Assembly: GCF_000425205.1 (NCBI RefSeq)
Contig: NZ_AULI01000023.1
Span: forward strand, 1-37,394
Source of the DNA: Pontibacillus halophilus JSM 076056 = DSM 19796
GTDB lineage: Bacteria; Bacillota; Bacilli; Bacillales; BH030062
DNA length: 37,394 bases
Direction: 5' to 3'
A program made the position numbers and the translations under genes. How positions within the stretch are numbered: the first letter of the stretch is position 1; each line of letters opens with the position of its first letter. Below, piece by piece: positions 24,779 through 33,004 of this stretch. The notes under the pieces were generated by a model. The model was not told where the DNA came from, did not search any database, and saw only the letters and a list, made by a program, of their open reading frames with translations.

Positions 24779-25702
24779 TTATTTTTTTGTCGATTTATAG
24801 AGAACTTGGTCATCTTGTGCTTTCTTTGCGGTATATCTTTTCATTGTGATTGGTAGTCCATCTACCTGCCCAACCACATCACTTTGGCAATTCACTTCTA
24901 TTTCATTCCCTCTCCAAAGCTCAACTCCATTTATCTGTGTGTGCCTCCCTAAGAAAACAGACAAGAACAACACAACAATCTTCCACTTTGGCATATTAGA
25001 CACAGTCAATACCGATAGCAGAGATGAAGATGCCCGAGCATCTGGCAGAATTCGCATGCCCCCTCCGAAATATGGATGATTCCCAATTACGACGAGCCAA
25101 CAGTCCTCTAAGGACCGTGTATGTCCATCAGTCGTGATTGTACAGGAGAATGGTGAAAACGTCCGGATAGCTTTGTAGAAGGTTAAGGCGTACGTAACTA
25201 CACCTAATCCTCGCTTATTCAGCCACTTCTTAAGCGTTTTAGGGGTAGAGTGAATGAGTGCCCCGTCAATCCCAATTCCTATATTGTTTACAAAATGGCG
25301 CTTCGTATGTGCCGTTTCATAGCGGCCTCCTTTAAAGGAAGCGCCCTCAGGCATCTTCATTACGTTCTCCATCATGCTTATAGGGGAATCGTTGTAGCCA
25401 AGTCCTCTTGCGAAATCATTTCCAGAACCAGCTGGTAGAACACAGATTGGAACAGCGCGATGTTGAAGAAGCCCATTGTAGACTTCATGAACTGTACCAT
25501 CCCCGCCGATAATAAATACACAACGAATTTTACGGTAATAAAGCGTGACAATTTGTTGGATTAACTTTTCTGCATGTCCTTCGTACTCTGTAAAATAACT
25601 CATACAACGTTTTTCCGTGAAAAGAGAATGATGGCGGATGGACTCAAATAATTTAGCTCCCTTTCCACCTCCTGCTTCACGGTTCACGAGAAAAATAAAC
25701 AT
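24779..25702 (-). CDS. ytlR: YtlR, diacylglycerol/lipid kinase family protein
   Basis: 307 residues (B. subtilis YtlR about 309). It has the DAGK/sphingosine-kinase fold: GGGKG near the N-terminus, the nucleotide loop IIGGDGTVHEV (64-74), PAGSGNDFARG (90-100) and GIGIDGALI. Such enzymes phosphorylate lipids at the membrane; in B. subtilis DgkB is the essential diacylglycerol kinase, so the substrate here is open. ATG 25702 has GGGG five bases before it. The longer frame to 25813 starts beyond the divergent EAL gene's start and is rejected. Confidence 0.87.
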   Translation of the reverse strand: MFIFLVNREAGGGKGAKLFESIRHHSLFTEKRCMSYFTEYEGHAEKLIQQIVTLYYRKIRCVFIIGGDGTVHEVYNGLLQHRAVPICVLPAGSGNDFARGLGYNDSPISMMENVMKMPEGASFKGGRYETAHTKRHFVNNIGIGIDGALIHSTPKTLKKWLNKRGLGVVTYALTFYKAIRTFSPFSCTITTDGHTRSLEDCWLVVIGNHPYFGGGMRILPDARASSSLLSVLTVSNMPKWKIVVLFLSVFLGRHTQINGVELWRGNEIEVNCQSDVVGQVDGLPITMKRYTAKKAQDDQVLYKSTKK

Positions 25703-25752
25703 GGGTACCCCTTTCATGAGAAGTCGAGGATTTTGAAATTTGCAATAATCTA

Positions 25753-25766
25753 TTATACTAGTATAA
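25753..25766. promoter_or_regulatory. Palindrome TTATACTAGTATAA between ytlR and the EAL gene
   Basis: A 14-base perfect palindrome holds a TATACT -10-like box on each strand. For the plus strand TTGAAA (25733-25738) stands 15 bases upstream, somewhat short. It may be the EAL gene's promoter core, an operator, or both. Confidence 0.4.
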
Positions 25767-25782
25767 AAAAGGAGGAATTTAT

Positions 25783-26796
25783 GTGGAGAATCCGTGTCAA
25801 TATTGTGGGACAAGTATCTCTATCCCAGAAAAAGGAACACTAATTGTTAAATCGTTAGACAACAAAGCTTCTTCTCTATACAGAACATTATTAGAGGTGG
25901 AAAGTCAGGGAACCAATCACCTATTCCAGTATGAATCTCTTCAGGAATTAAAGGGGGTTGCTGCTACTCTTGTTGAAGATGGATTGGAAGAGCAATTGGT
26001 GTCTTTAAAGTCAGCAACGTCCACTCAGCCAATACTTGTTCAGCATCTTTACGAAAGACTTACATACCCAGAAATGACCGCTACCATTGAGGAGGGTTGG
26101 TTTACCACTCACCTGCAACCAATTGTTCACTTAAGCGACCACTCCATTTTTGGGTACGAAGCGTTATTACGTCCTACTCATTACGAGATCAATCCTATGC
26201 AATTATTCTCCTTCGCCCAACGAGCCGGTCTACACTCCATGCTAGATCAAAAAGCGAGGGAGGAAGCAGTAAAAAAGAAAGCTGAACTAATCCCTAAGGG
26301 ACAAAAGTGTTTCATTAATTTTCTTCCATCTACGATTTATGCTCCTGAGCATTGTCTAAGTCATACATTCTCTATCGTCAATCGCTATAATGTTAACCCT
26401 GCTGAGCTCGTATTCGAAGTGGTAGAAACAGAAGCCATCGATGATGTGGACCATCTAAAACGGATTCTAAGAACTTATCAGACATTCGGTATGGAGGTTG
26501 CTCTTGATGATGTGGGAGCTGGCTTTAGTACGCTTGAACGTCTAAGTCTACTCACTCCTCAACTCGTGAAAATTGATCGTTCCTTCATAACAGACTGCCA
26601 TCAAGATGAGTCGAAGCAGCAATTTCTTAAAGAAGTCATCGATATTGCCAATCAACTCGAGATTTCTGTTCTAGGTGAAGGAATTGAGACGAAAGAGGAG
26701 TATGAATGGTTGAAACAACTAGGTGTTCATTACGCTCAAGGATACTATATTGGAAAGCCTTCTCCTTACTTAATGGAGGCCATCGCTACTCAATAA
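25783..26796 (+). CDS. EAL-domain cyclic-di-GMP phosphodiesterase
   Basis: 337 residues. The N-terminus carries CQYCG (C5, C8) and a short unknown region (10-95). Residues 98-335 are an EAL domain that hydrolyses c-di-GMP to pGpG. All residues needed for activity are present at canonical spacing: E126 (YEALLRP), N179, E212, D242-D243 (ALDDVGAGFS), K263, E299 and Q319. The DDVG where most have DDFG is a mild variation. The start is GTG 25783 after AAAGGAGG; an ATG two bases earlier is out of frame and stops after 20 codons. It lacks membrane segments. The end overlaps the opposing ytlQ end by 11 bases. Confidence 0.9.
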   Translation: MENPCQYCGTSISIPEKGTLIVKSLDNKASSLYRTLLEVESQGTNHLFQYESLQELKGVAATLVEDGLEEQLVSLKSATSTQPILVQHLYERLTYPEMTATIEEGWFTTHLQPIVHLSDHSIFGYEALLRPTHYEINPMQLFSFAQRAGLHSMLDQKAREEAVKKKAELIPKGQKCFINFLPSTIYAPEHCLSHTFSIVNRYNVNPAELVFEVVETEAIDDVDHLKRILRTYQTFGMEVALDDVGAGFSTLERLSLLTPQLVKIDRSFITDCHQDESKQQFLKEVIDIANQLEISVLGEGIETKEEYEWLKQLGVHYAQGYYIGKPSPYLMEAIATQ

Positions 26797-27625
26797 GATC
26801 GGATTCGTCATCCCACTCGTTTCTTCGGAATGAGGTCGTCTGTGCATGGCTGAGTATAGCTTCCAACGCCTTTAATTGCGTATGTTTTAGAGGGGAGCGT
26901 AGCGCACGCATCCTCTCAAACCATGCCTCATATTGTGCTTTCCCAATGTACCTCGCATTGTAGGGCTCAGTTGAAAACGAAATTATATGGTCTTGACTAA
27001 GAATAACTTGCTCCACTGGAAACTCAATGTTATGAGCTGCAAGTATGGATTTCACCACACGGTACGTGCGTTGTAAAGATAATAAAGGATTTAATATCTT
27101 CGTTCGAACATCTCCACTTTCTTTATACCAATTCCTTGAGTCAAACGGATAAAATGTAACACCTTCTTCGTCTCCGAGAAATGAAATACATTGTATTCCT
27201 TGTGGCGAAATGATGACATGATCCCCTTGCATTGGCGCTTCTTTGAGCTTGAATATTGGCTCATAAAGAACAAGGTAAGTGTCTGGAAACCGTTGCAGAA
27301 AGTACGCTAACTGTGGGTCCTTCTCATACCGCTTATCCATAAAAGAGCGTTCAGTTAGCGTTCTGGATGCCCATTTTAATTGGAACGGCAGTAAATCATT
27401 TAGGAATACCTGCTTCAATTCAAGTTCCGTCTGAGGGAACTCTTTCGGATTTGATTCTTCTTCCTGAGAAACATACCCGTATTTGTATGCGATATTCCTC
27501 GCATCCCATCTAGCTTTAATGGTTTTATAATTCTCCTGCTTAAGACGAATATATTGACCTGGATAATTATATGGGTTCGTTTCGTATCTTGAGATGTAAT
27601 CAAACAACTTTACTAATTGAGCCAA
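26786..27625 (-). CDS. ytlQ: YtlQ-like protein (possible NERD-type nuclease-related domain)
   Basis: 279 residues. Assigned mainly by position between ytlP(thpR) and the ytlR region and by the N-terminal pattern QLVKLFDYISRYETNPYNYP. The family is loosely linked to NERD nuclease-related proteins; I see no complete catalytic motif, so the activity is unknown. The start is TTG 27625, with only a weak AAGGG 14 bases upstream; the next methionine is at residue 95, too far in. It follows thpR by 20 bases, last gene of a five-gene unit. Its end overlaps the EAL gene on the other strand. Confidence 0.72.
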   Translation of the reverse strand: MAQLVKLFDYISRYETNPYNYPGQYIRLKQENYKTIKARWDARNIAYKYGYVSQEEESNPKEFPQTELELKQVFLNDLLPFQLKWASRTLTERSFMDKRYEKDPQLAYFLQRFPDTYLVLYEPIFKLKEAPMQGDHVIISPQGIQCISFLGDEEGVTFYPFDSRNWYKESGDVRTKILNPLLSLQRTYRVVKSILAAHNIEFPVEQVILSQDHIISFSTEPYNARYIGKAQYEAWFERMRALRSPLKHTQLKALEAILSHAQTTSFRRNEWDDESDLIE

Positions 27626-27645
27626 GGCGGGACACCATACCCTTT

Positions 27646-28188
27646 CTATTGCAGTTGAAACGTTTGCACCGTTTCATATTTAGGAGAGCGATTCGGATGT
27701 ATCCTGAATAACGTGAACTCTGTGACCCAGTGCTTCGACTTCCCTTCTACTATTTCAATTCCACTGAAAGGAAGACTCAATGCACGATCTCCTCCCCATC
27801 TCTTCGCCAACGTGATGTGAGGGCGATATGGACGATCCTCTTGAGGGGACCCAAACGTTTCACAACAACGTACAACTTGTTCATGCAACATTGTTAATTG
27901 TTCATTCTCTTCAACCCCGCCCCAAATCACACGAGGGGTCGTTGGATTTCCAAAAGAACCAATGCCTTTCAAAGTAAGTGCAAATGCACGTTGTTCAATC
28001 TCACCGAGCCGTTGAATTAATTCTTCTACTACTTCTTCGGTACATTCTGATAGAAACTTAAGTGTAATATGAAAGTCTTCCGGATGAACAAATTGTTTCA
28101 TAGGAAGCTGTCGCTTAATATCTTTTTGAGCTGTTTGTAACCATTCATGTTCTGAACCAACCGTCCGAATTCCAATGAAATAATGCAT
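27646..28188 (-). CDS. thpR: RNA 2',3'-cyclic phosphodiesterase (LigT family)
   Basis: 180 residues (B. subtilis YtlP about 183). The 2H phosphoesterase fold has two HxT motifs, HITLKF with H40 and HITLAK with H124; both are intact. Such enzymes open 2',3'-cyclic phosphates at RNA ends. It sits between the MFS gene (22 bases upstream) and ytlQ (20 bases downstream). Confidence 0.92.
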   Translation of the reverse strand: MHYFIGIRTVGSEHEWLQTAQKDIKRQLPMKQFVHPEDFHITLKFLSECTEEVVEELIQRLGEIEQRAFALTLKGIGSFGNPTTPRVIWGGVEENEQLTMLHEQVVRCCETFGSPQEDRPYRPHITLAKRWGGDRALSLPFSGIEIVEGKSKHWVTEFTLFRIHPNRSPKYETVQTFQLQ

Positions 28189-28210
28189 AGCTTCGACTTC
28201 CTTCCTTCTG

Positions 28211-29392
28211 TTACGCTTCCTTCTGTAACAAAGTTGGAGAGGTCATACGCTGTACCACGAGAGTCAAACCAACCCCTACCAACGTCATACCACTAAAGAA
28301 GGCATACATTCCATATACGTTCCACCAATCAAGCAATACACCGCCAATAAAGGTGAAGAACGCATTTCCCATACCATTCCCAACAGCAGAATATAACCCT
28401 ACTGCAGTTGCTTGTACATCAGAAGGCGCTACTTCCCTTACAAAGAGAAGTGCAGCAGGTATATACAATCCAACGGATACACCTTGTACAATTGTTGTCG
28501 CATAAACGACAGAGACAGAAGGTTCAAAGAAATACACCAACCACCGCATACTCGAAACAAGTGCACAAAAAATAAGGACATGGATGACACCAAAGCGATT
28601 AATCACTTTCTGAGCAATATTCATAAATGGGGCTTCACTACCAGCTGCAATTAGAAACGCAACCCCCACTCCAGACAAGGTGCCACCAACTGTGAGAATG
28701 AACGTTCCAAAGTAATAGTTATTCGCAAGGACTGGACCAAAGATTAGGAAGTTTGAGCACAGAAATAACAAGAATTCCTTCTGCTTAATTAACCGACTAA
28801 TCCCCGTCCGGAAATCGACTTTCATCTCCTGGCCGACTTTTGGAAACGGGATTAGCATAAATGCAGACAAGAATAGACCTAATGCGAACAAGTAAAATAC
28901 CCATGTGGTATTGCTAAATAGATCCGTTACTCGACCCGCGACAAAACTTGCTACCGCAAATCCTAAAGCACCAAACAATCGAATATTGCCATATTCTTTC
29001 TTGTATTGTTGGACGAAACTTAAAGAAAGACTGTCCGAGAGTGGCACGACAGCGGACTGAAACATAGCAATTGATAAAATGCCTAGCAGTAACAACAGAA
29101 ATCCATCTAAATACGTATAGACGATGGACAGCATTCCCGCTATCAACACAGCTATCGTCAATAACCTTCTAGGTCTTCTCGTATAATCACTCATAATCCC
29201 CCATAGTGGTTGAATGAAAATCGTCAATAACGGAATCATAGCCACGATGGTACCAATTTGAGTATGCGATAACCCTTGTTCTTTCTCTAAATAAACCGAC
29301 AACAACGGAAACAGAGAACCAAATCCAAAGAACACAAAAAAGTAAAAGCTTTGAAAATACCGATAGGTTCGCTGAGGATTCGCCAAATTCAT
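28211..29392 (-). CDS. Major facilitator superfamily transporter
   Basis: 393 residues with twelve hydrophobic segments. It fits the MFS_1-like / nucleoside-H+ symporter and LacY-like branch: N-terminal FFVFFGFGSLFPLLSVYL, GIMSDYTRRPRRLL after helix 2, and GNIRLFGALGFAVASF. The substrate cannot be told from the sequence; relatives carry sugars, nucleosides or aromatic acids. A GGGGAGG stands before the ATG. Gaps of 28 bases to pepV and 22 to thpR place it inside one transcript. Confidence 0.85.
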   Translation of the reverse strand: MNLANPQRTYRYFQSFYFFVFFGFGSLFPLLSVYLEKEQGLSHTQIGTIVAMIPLLTIFIQPLWGIMSDYTRRPRRLLTIAVLIAGMLSIVYTYLDGFLLLLLGILSIAMFQSAVVPLSDSLSLSFVQQYKKEYGNIRLFGALGFAVASFVAGRVTDLFSNTTWVFYLFALGLFLSAFMLIPFPKVGQEMKVDFRTGISRLIKQKEFLLFLCSNFLIFGPVLANNYYFGTFILTVGGTLSGVGVAFLIAAGSEAPFMNIAQKVINRFGVIHVLIFCALVSSMRWLVYFFEPSVSVVYATTIVQGVSVGLYIPAALLFVREVAPSDVQATAVGLYSAVGNGMGNAFFTFIGGVLLDWWNVYGMYAFFSGMTLVGVGLTLVVQRMTSPTLLQKEA

Positions 29393-29420
29393 ACGTTTAT
29401 TCCTCCCCTTGAAACAGCCA

Positions 29421-30821
29421 TTAATTGGCTAATGTATAAATAGCTTCCGCATAAATGAAGGCAGCCTTCATCATATCGTCAATGGATACGTGCTCATCCA
29501 CTTGATGGGCAGTAGATTTGTGATGAGGGAACATGGCTCCATAAGCAACCCCTTGGTCTAAAGCACGAGCATAAGTTGCTCCGCCAATGCTTTCAGGTAC
29601 AGCATCTTCACCTGTATGTTTATTGTAAATGTCCAATAGCTGTTGCACTAAAGGATGGTCCTTTTCGAAATATATCGGTGCCAAGTGCTCGCGTATATGC
29701 ACATCGTACCCAAGGGATTGAAGTTGCTCCCTAAAGGTCGGTTCCCATCGCTCCAATGTGTCTGTCACTGGATAGCGAATATTGACCCCTAAGTTCAACG
29801 AATTATTCTCATAAGTCCCGTACCCAACATTCACAGTCAGAGGGCCTGACATTTCATCTTCGCTCCTGATCTCAAGTGCTTCTCCTCTTGTATCTTTAAA
29901 TAATCGATGCTGTGCTGTCAGGCTTTCTTTTAATGATGGTGCAAGCGGCAGAAGACATAGAAATTCCACCATCCCAAGCCACGCACTCCGTCCATCGTTA
30001 GGCTCTTGAGCATGGGCAGATTCACCCGTCAGTGTAAGATGCAAACGCTCGTCCTCAAGTTGAGCCGTTCCATTAAAGTCCGAAGCTTCTATATAATCCA
30101 AGAAATTCTCCTGTACATTATGAAGGGATTCACCAGTCAATGTAGCATTCGCACGATAAGGGACCATGTTCAAACGCTCTCCAGCATGGAACGTGACAAG
30201 TTGTAGTGCATGGCCTTCTTCTGATTCAATAGAATTTGTTACTTCTATATCAACCAGCCCTTTCTCCGCATGCGTAACCGGGAAACTAGAATCTGGCGAG
30301 AACCCGATTGAAGGCATTTCTTCTTGCTTGAAGTAATAGTTCATGCACTGCCAATCACGCTCTTCATCCGTTCCCATAATGAGTCGAATTCGCTTCTTAG
30401 GTTGAAACCCGAGTTCATGAAGCCACTTCATTGCCAAGAAAGCCGCCATAACAGGCCCCTTGTCATCTTGGGCACCACGTGCAAAGATCTTCCCATCTTC
30501 CACGTAGGGTTCGAAAGGTGGGTGTGTCCACCCCTCTCCTCCAGGAACAACATCTAAATGCCCCAGTATTCCAATGAGGTCTTCTCCATTTCCCCATTCA
30601 ATATGACCTGCGTAGCCATCGACATTCTTACTCTGAAATCCTGATTCTTCTCCTAAGGCAAGCATGTATTGTAGTGCCTCTTGAATCCCCTCTCCAAAAG
30701 GCTGCCCGTCAGAAATCGTTCCCTCATCATACGTACTCTCGATTGCTAGCAACGTTTTCAGTTTGTCTATGTAATAAGATTTCAGCTCATTTAAGCTTGT
30801 TTCTGAGAGCGTTAGACTCAT
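29421..30821 (-). CDS. pepV: Dipeptidase PepV (M20 family)
   Basis: 466 residues (B. subtilis YtjP about 463). It cleaves dipeptides, including those with D- or beta-residues in some relatives, with two zinc ions. Catalytic motifs: GHLDVVPGG, ARGAQDDKGP, the Glu pair in MGTDEERDW, SPDSSFPV and the C-terminal PHHKSTAHQVDE. A lid domain occupies about 190-380. Its ATG overlaps the stop of the upstream K+ channel gene by four bases, so its translation is probably coupled to the channel's. Confidence 0.93.
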   Translation of the reverse strand: MSLTLSETSLNELKSYYIDKLKTLLAIESTYDEGTISDGQPFGEGIQEALQYMLALGEESGFQSKNVDGYAGHIEWGNGEDLIGILGHLDVVPGGEGWTHPPFEPYVEDGKIFARGAQDDKGPVMAAFLAMKWLHELGFQPKKRIRLIMGTDEERDWQCMNYYFKQEEMPSIGFSPDSSFPVTHAEKGLVDIEVTNSIESEEGHALQLVTFHAGERLNMVPYRANATLTGESLHNVQENFLDYIEASDFNGTAQLEDERLHLTLTGESAHAQEPNDGRSAWLGMVEFLCLLPLAPSLKESLTAQHRLFKDTRGEALEIRSEDEMSGPLTVNVGYGTYENNSLNLGVNIRYPVTDTLERWEPTFREQLQSLGYDVHIREHLAPIYFEKDHPLVQQLLDIYNKHTGEDAVPESIGGATYARALDQGVAYGAMFPHHKSTAHQVDEHVSIDDMMKAAFIYAEAIYTLAN

Positions 30822-31840
30822 GATTGATACTCCCTTTCAATTTGTTTATAGGTCTCTTTATCGCATATGACAAATAATTCAGCATCAGGTGGAATTACTT
30901 CATCCAACATGCGGTTAATACTTAAGTTCTGTCGGTCTGCCACTAAGGTTGCTCCCCGTTTTAACAAGTCGTCAAACGCATCACGGTAAGTCTTCCACTG
31001 TTCTGATAAAGGGATCTGAAATAAATCGTCCCCATGAGAGCGGCTTATGAGCTGCCCATAAAACCCTGAAATTCCTTTCGTAAAGGCGGATCGAACCGCT
31101 AAAGTAGAAACGGTCTGAGTAGAGAACACAAATTCATTTACATTCACATGAACAAAATTCTTAATATGCTCTTCTTCCATTATCTCTACAACGATGTGTA
31201 CATTAGGGTCACACGTCTCTACGGTTGAAGCGACTAGGAGTGTCTTGCCGTCTACCAACTGAACATCTTGTATACGGTCATCAGCAAAAATCAATACAGC
31301 CTCCGCTTCAGATACATTCGCTTTTAGAACGGTTTCTTTCGCAGAAGCATTTCCCCGAATATAGTGAATATGCTCTTTTAAGTAGGGTGCCTTCTCTAAA
31401 TCGTCTATGATGACAATTTCAGCCTCAGGCTTTGTATCAATAATTTCTTTAACAGCATAATAAGCCTTCTTCGACCAGCCTATAATGATGTAATGTCCTT
31501 TCCCTGAATACACAATATCACCTTCTTCTCTCTTTTTGCGGAAGACGGAAAATCCATCTATAATCTTTCCGATGACAACCCCAATTAGCCCAATCCCAAA
31601 TATATAAAGGAAGATTGCGACCCAACGGCCTGCCCCTGTGGCGGGAGAATAATCTCCATAGCCAACTGTTGTAACTGTTGTCATGACCCACCACAATCCA
31701 TCATAGAATGTTTCAAATTGGTTTGGTTCAATGAAGGTTATAAGTGCAGAGGAAACTACCACAAGGATAGCAGTCATTAGGAAGATAAATCCATTACTCA
31801 CTCGAACAACTTTCATCATTAATTTACGTATCAAGCTCAT
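30818..31840 (-). CDS. Two-helix potassium channel with RCK (TrkA-N) domain
   Basis: 340 residues. Two membrane helices (about 17-37 and 73-94) flank a pore helix and the selectivity filter TTVGYGDY (57-64). The C-terminal RCK domain (about 115-335) starts HYIIIGWSKKA; the usual GxGxxG is GWSKKA, so NAD binding is doubtful. This is the architecture of B. subtilis YugO and MthK, in which a cytoplasmic ring gates K+ flow. YugO works in biofilm electrical signalling; the same here is only an analogy. First gene of a five-gene unit, divergent from ytzE. An AAGGAG site precedes the ATG. Confidence 0.88.
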   Translation of the reverse strand: MSLIRKLMMKVVRVSNGFIFLMTAILVVVSSALITFIEPNQFETFYDGLWWVMTTVTTVGYGDYSPATGAGRWVAIFLYIFGIGLIGVVIGKIIDGFSVFRKKREEGDIVYSGKGHYIIIGWSKKAYYAVKEIIDTKPEAEIVIIDDLEKAPYLKEHIHYIRGNASAKETVLKANVSEAEAVLIFADDRIQDVQLVDGKTLLVASTVETCDPNVHIVVEIMEEEHIKNFVHVNVNEFVFSTQTVSTLAVRSAFTKGISGFYGQLISRSHGDDLFQIPLSEQWKTYRDAFDDLLKRGATLVADRQNLSINRMLDEVIPPDAELFVICDKETYKQIEREYQS

Positions 31841-31918
31841 GTTTCAACTCCTTTAAGGTCACGCTAATGAATAGTAAAAAACGTGAATTCTCTGTAAATT
31901 TATTGCCTTCTACTAGCC

Positions 31919-31948
31919 ATTATACAACGAAATCATGTACACTATAAT
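31919..31948. promoter_or_regulatory. Overlapping divergent promoters for ytzE and the K+ channel unit
   Basis: TATAAT boxes occur on both strands: plus at 31943-31948, minus at 31919-31924 (complement). Each has a weak -35-like hexamer exactly 17 bases upstream that overlaps the other's -10 (TTATAC and TTATAG). RNA polymerase could hardly bind both at once. Confidence 0.5.
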
Positions 31949-32004
31949 CAACTTCCGAGATTCATAAGGCAACATGCTTCAAACAAACATTAAGGAGTGG
32001 TTTT

Positions 32005-32223
32005 TTGAATCGTTCTACATCCCGAATGCTCAATCGTGTAAAAGATATTTACTTATACATCAGAAAGCATGGGACAGTGACTACCACTGACCTCTCAGAG
32101 GAATTTGGCATCACGGATCGAACCGTCCAGAGAGACCTTCACGTGTTACAGTATAATGGCCTTGTTTCAAGTCCGAATCGAGGAAAATGGCAAATAACAG
32201 AAAAGAAAGTAAAAATATCTTAA
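32005..32223 (+). CDS. ytzE: YtzE, small DeoR-type helix-turn-helix protein
   Basis: 72 residues, only the winged helix-turn-helix of the DeoR family: VKDIYLYIRKHGTVTTTDLSEEFGITDRTVQRDL, then the wing LVSSPNRGKW. There is no sugar-binding domain, as in B. subtilis YtzE (about 71 residues). It would bind DNA as a small regulator. The start is TTG 32005, seven bases after AAGGAG; an ATG at 32026 has no ribosome site. It ends at a clear terminator. Its promoter overlaps that of the divergent K+ channel unit, a natural target candidate. Confidence 0.86.
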   Translation: MNRSTSRMLNRVKDIYLYIRKHGTVTTTDLSEEFGITDRTVQRDLHVLQYNGLVSSPNRGKWQITEKKVKIS

Positions 32224-32239
32224 TCAATTATACAATGAA

Positions 32240-32268
32240 ACCCGGATGTCTCCATCCGGGTCTTTTTT
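32240..32268 (+). terminator. Terminator of ytzE
   Basis: ACCCGGATG-TCTC-CATCCGGGT, a nine-base stem, is followed by CTTTTTT. The tail overlaps the stop codon of the converging pseudouridine synthase gene. Confidence 0.92.
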
Positions 32269-32995
32269 AGCTTTCTTTTTTATTCTGAGCTTGCTGAAGA
32301 AATTCAATTTCTTCATCGTTTAGCTCTCTATATTCACCAGGCTCCAAGTCTTCATCTAACTCCATACCTGCCATGCTGAGCCTTTTCAGGTAGGTAACTT
32401 GCTTGCCAACACTTTCGAACATTCGTTTAACTTGATGGAACTTCCCTTCAGTAATGACTAGTTCTATGATAGATTCCTCGCCAGACTCGAGTATGGTTAA
32501 TTGTGCTGGCTTTGTTACATACCCATCGTCTAACTCAACACCTTCTAGAAACGAATCTTTATCCGCCTCTGTCACTACACCTTCAATATGGGCAAAATAG
32601 CGTTTTCCAACCCCTTTTTTAGGCGATAGAAGCTGATGAGCTAGCTTTCCGTCATTTGTAATGAGAAGAAAGCCCTCAGTATCTTTATCTAGACGGCCAA
32701 CAGGGAAAGGCTCGAACACTTGGTCTTCTGGTTCTAGAATATCAATCACAGTATGCTCATTCGGGTCCTCAGTCGCCGATATGACCCCTTGAGGCTTGTT
32801 CATCATCAGATAAATGTGCTCTCGATACTCAACAAGTTCACCATAGATAGTAATTTCCTGTTCGTAAGGATCGACGTGCTCCTTCCCGTGTTTAAGGGGT
32901 ACGCCATCAGCACGAACCACACCAGTCTTTAATAATTTCTTCACTTCTTTTCTCGTTCCATAGCCCATATTGGCTAATACTTTATCAATTCTCAT
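32267..32995 (-). CDS. RsuA-family rRNA pseudouridine synthase
   Basis: 242 residues: an N-terminal S4 RNA-binding domain (1-45, MRIDKVLANMGYGTRKEVKK) and an RsuA-type catalytic domain with PVGRLDKDTEGFLL, D103 being the nucleophile. RsuA enzymes form pseudouridine 516 in 16S rRNA. It is the counterpart of the ytzF/ytzG region of B. subtilis. Its AGGAG lies inside the gap of nine bases after murJ, so it is co-transcribed with murJ. Confidence 0.9.
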   Translation of the reverse strand: MRIDKVLANMGYGTRKEVKKLLKTGVVRADGVPLKHGKEHVDPYEQEITIYGELVEYREHIYLMMNKPQGVISATEDPNEHTVIDILEPEDQVFEPFPVGRLDKDTEGFLLITNDGKLAHQLLSPKKGVGKRYFAHIEGVVTEADKDSFLEGVELDDGYVTKPAQLTILESGEESIIELVITEGKFHQVKRMFESVGKQVTYLKRLSMAGMELDEDLEPGEYRELNDEEIEFLQQAQNKKES

Positions 32996-33004
32996 CGTAG
33001 TCTC

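Noticed and set aside
25703-25813. 37-residue N-terminal extension of ytlR
   Set aside because: It reaches past the divergent EAL start and lacks a ribosome site, while ATG 25702 has one and fits the family length.
30746-30760. cre-like TGAAAACGTTGCTA on the minus strand inside pepV
   Set aside because: Two mismatches at conserved positions and inside coding sequence; too weak without binding data.
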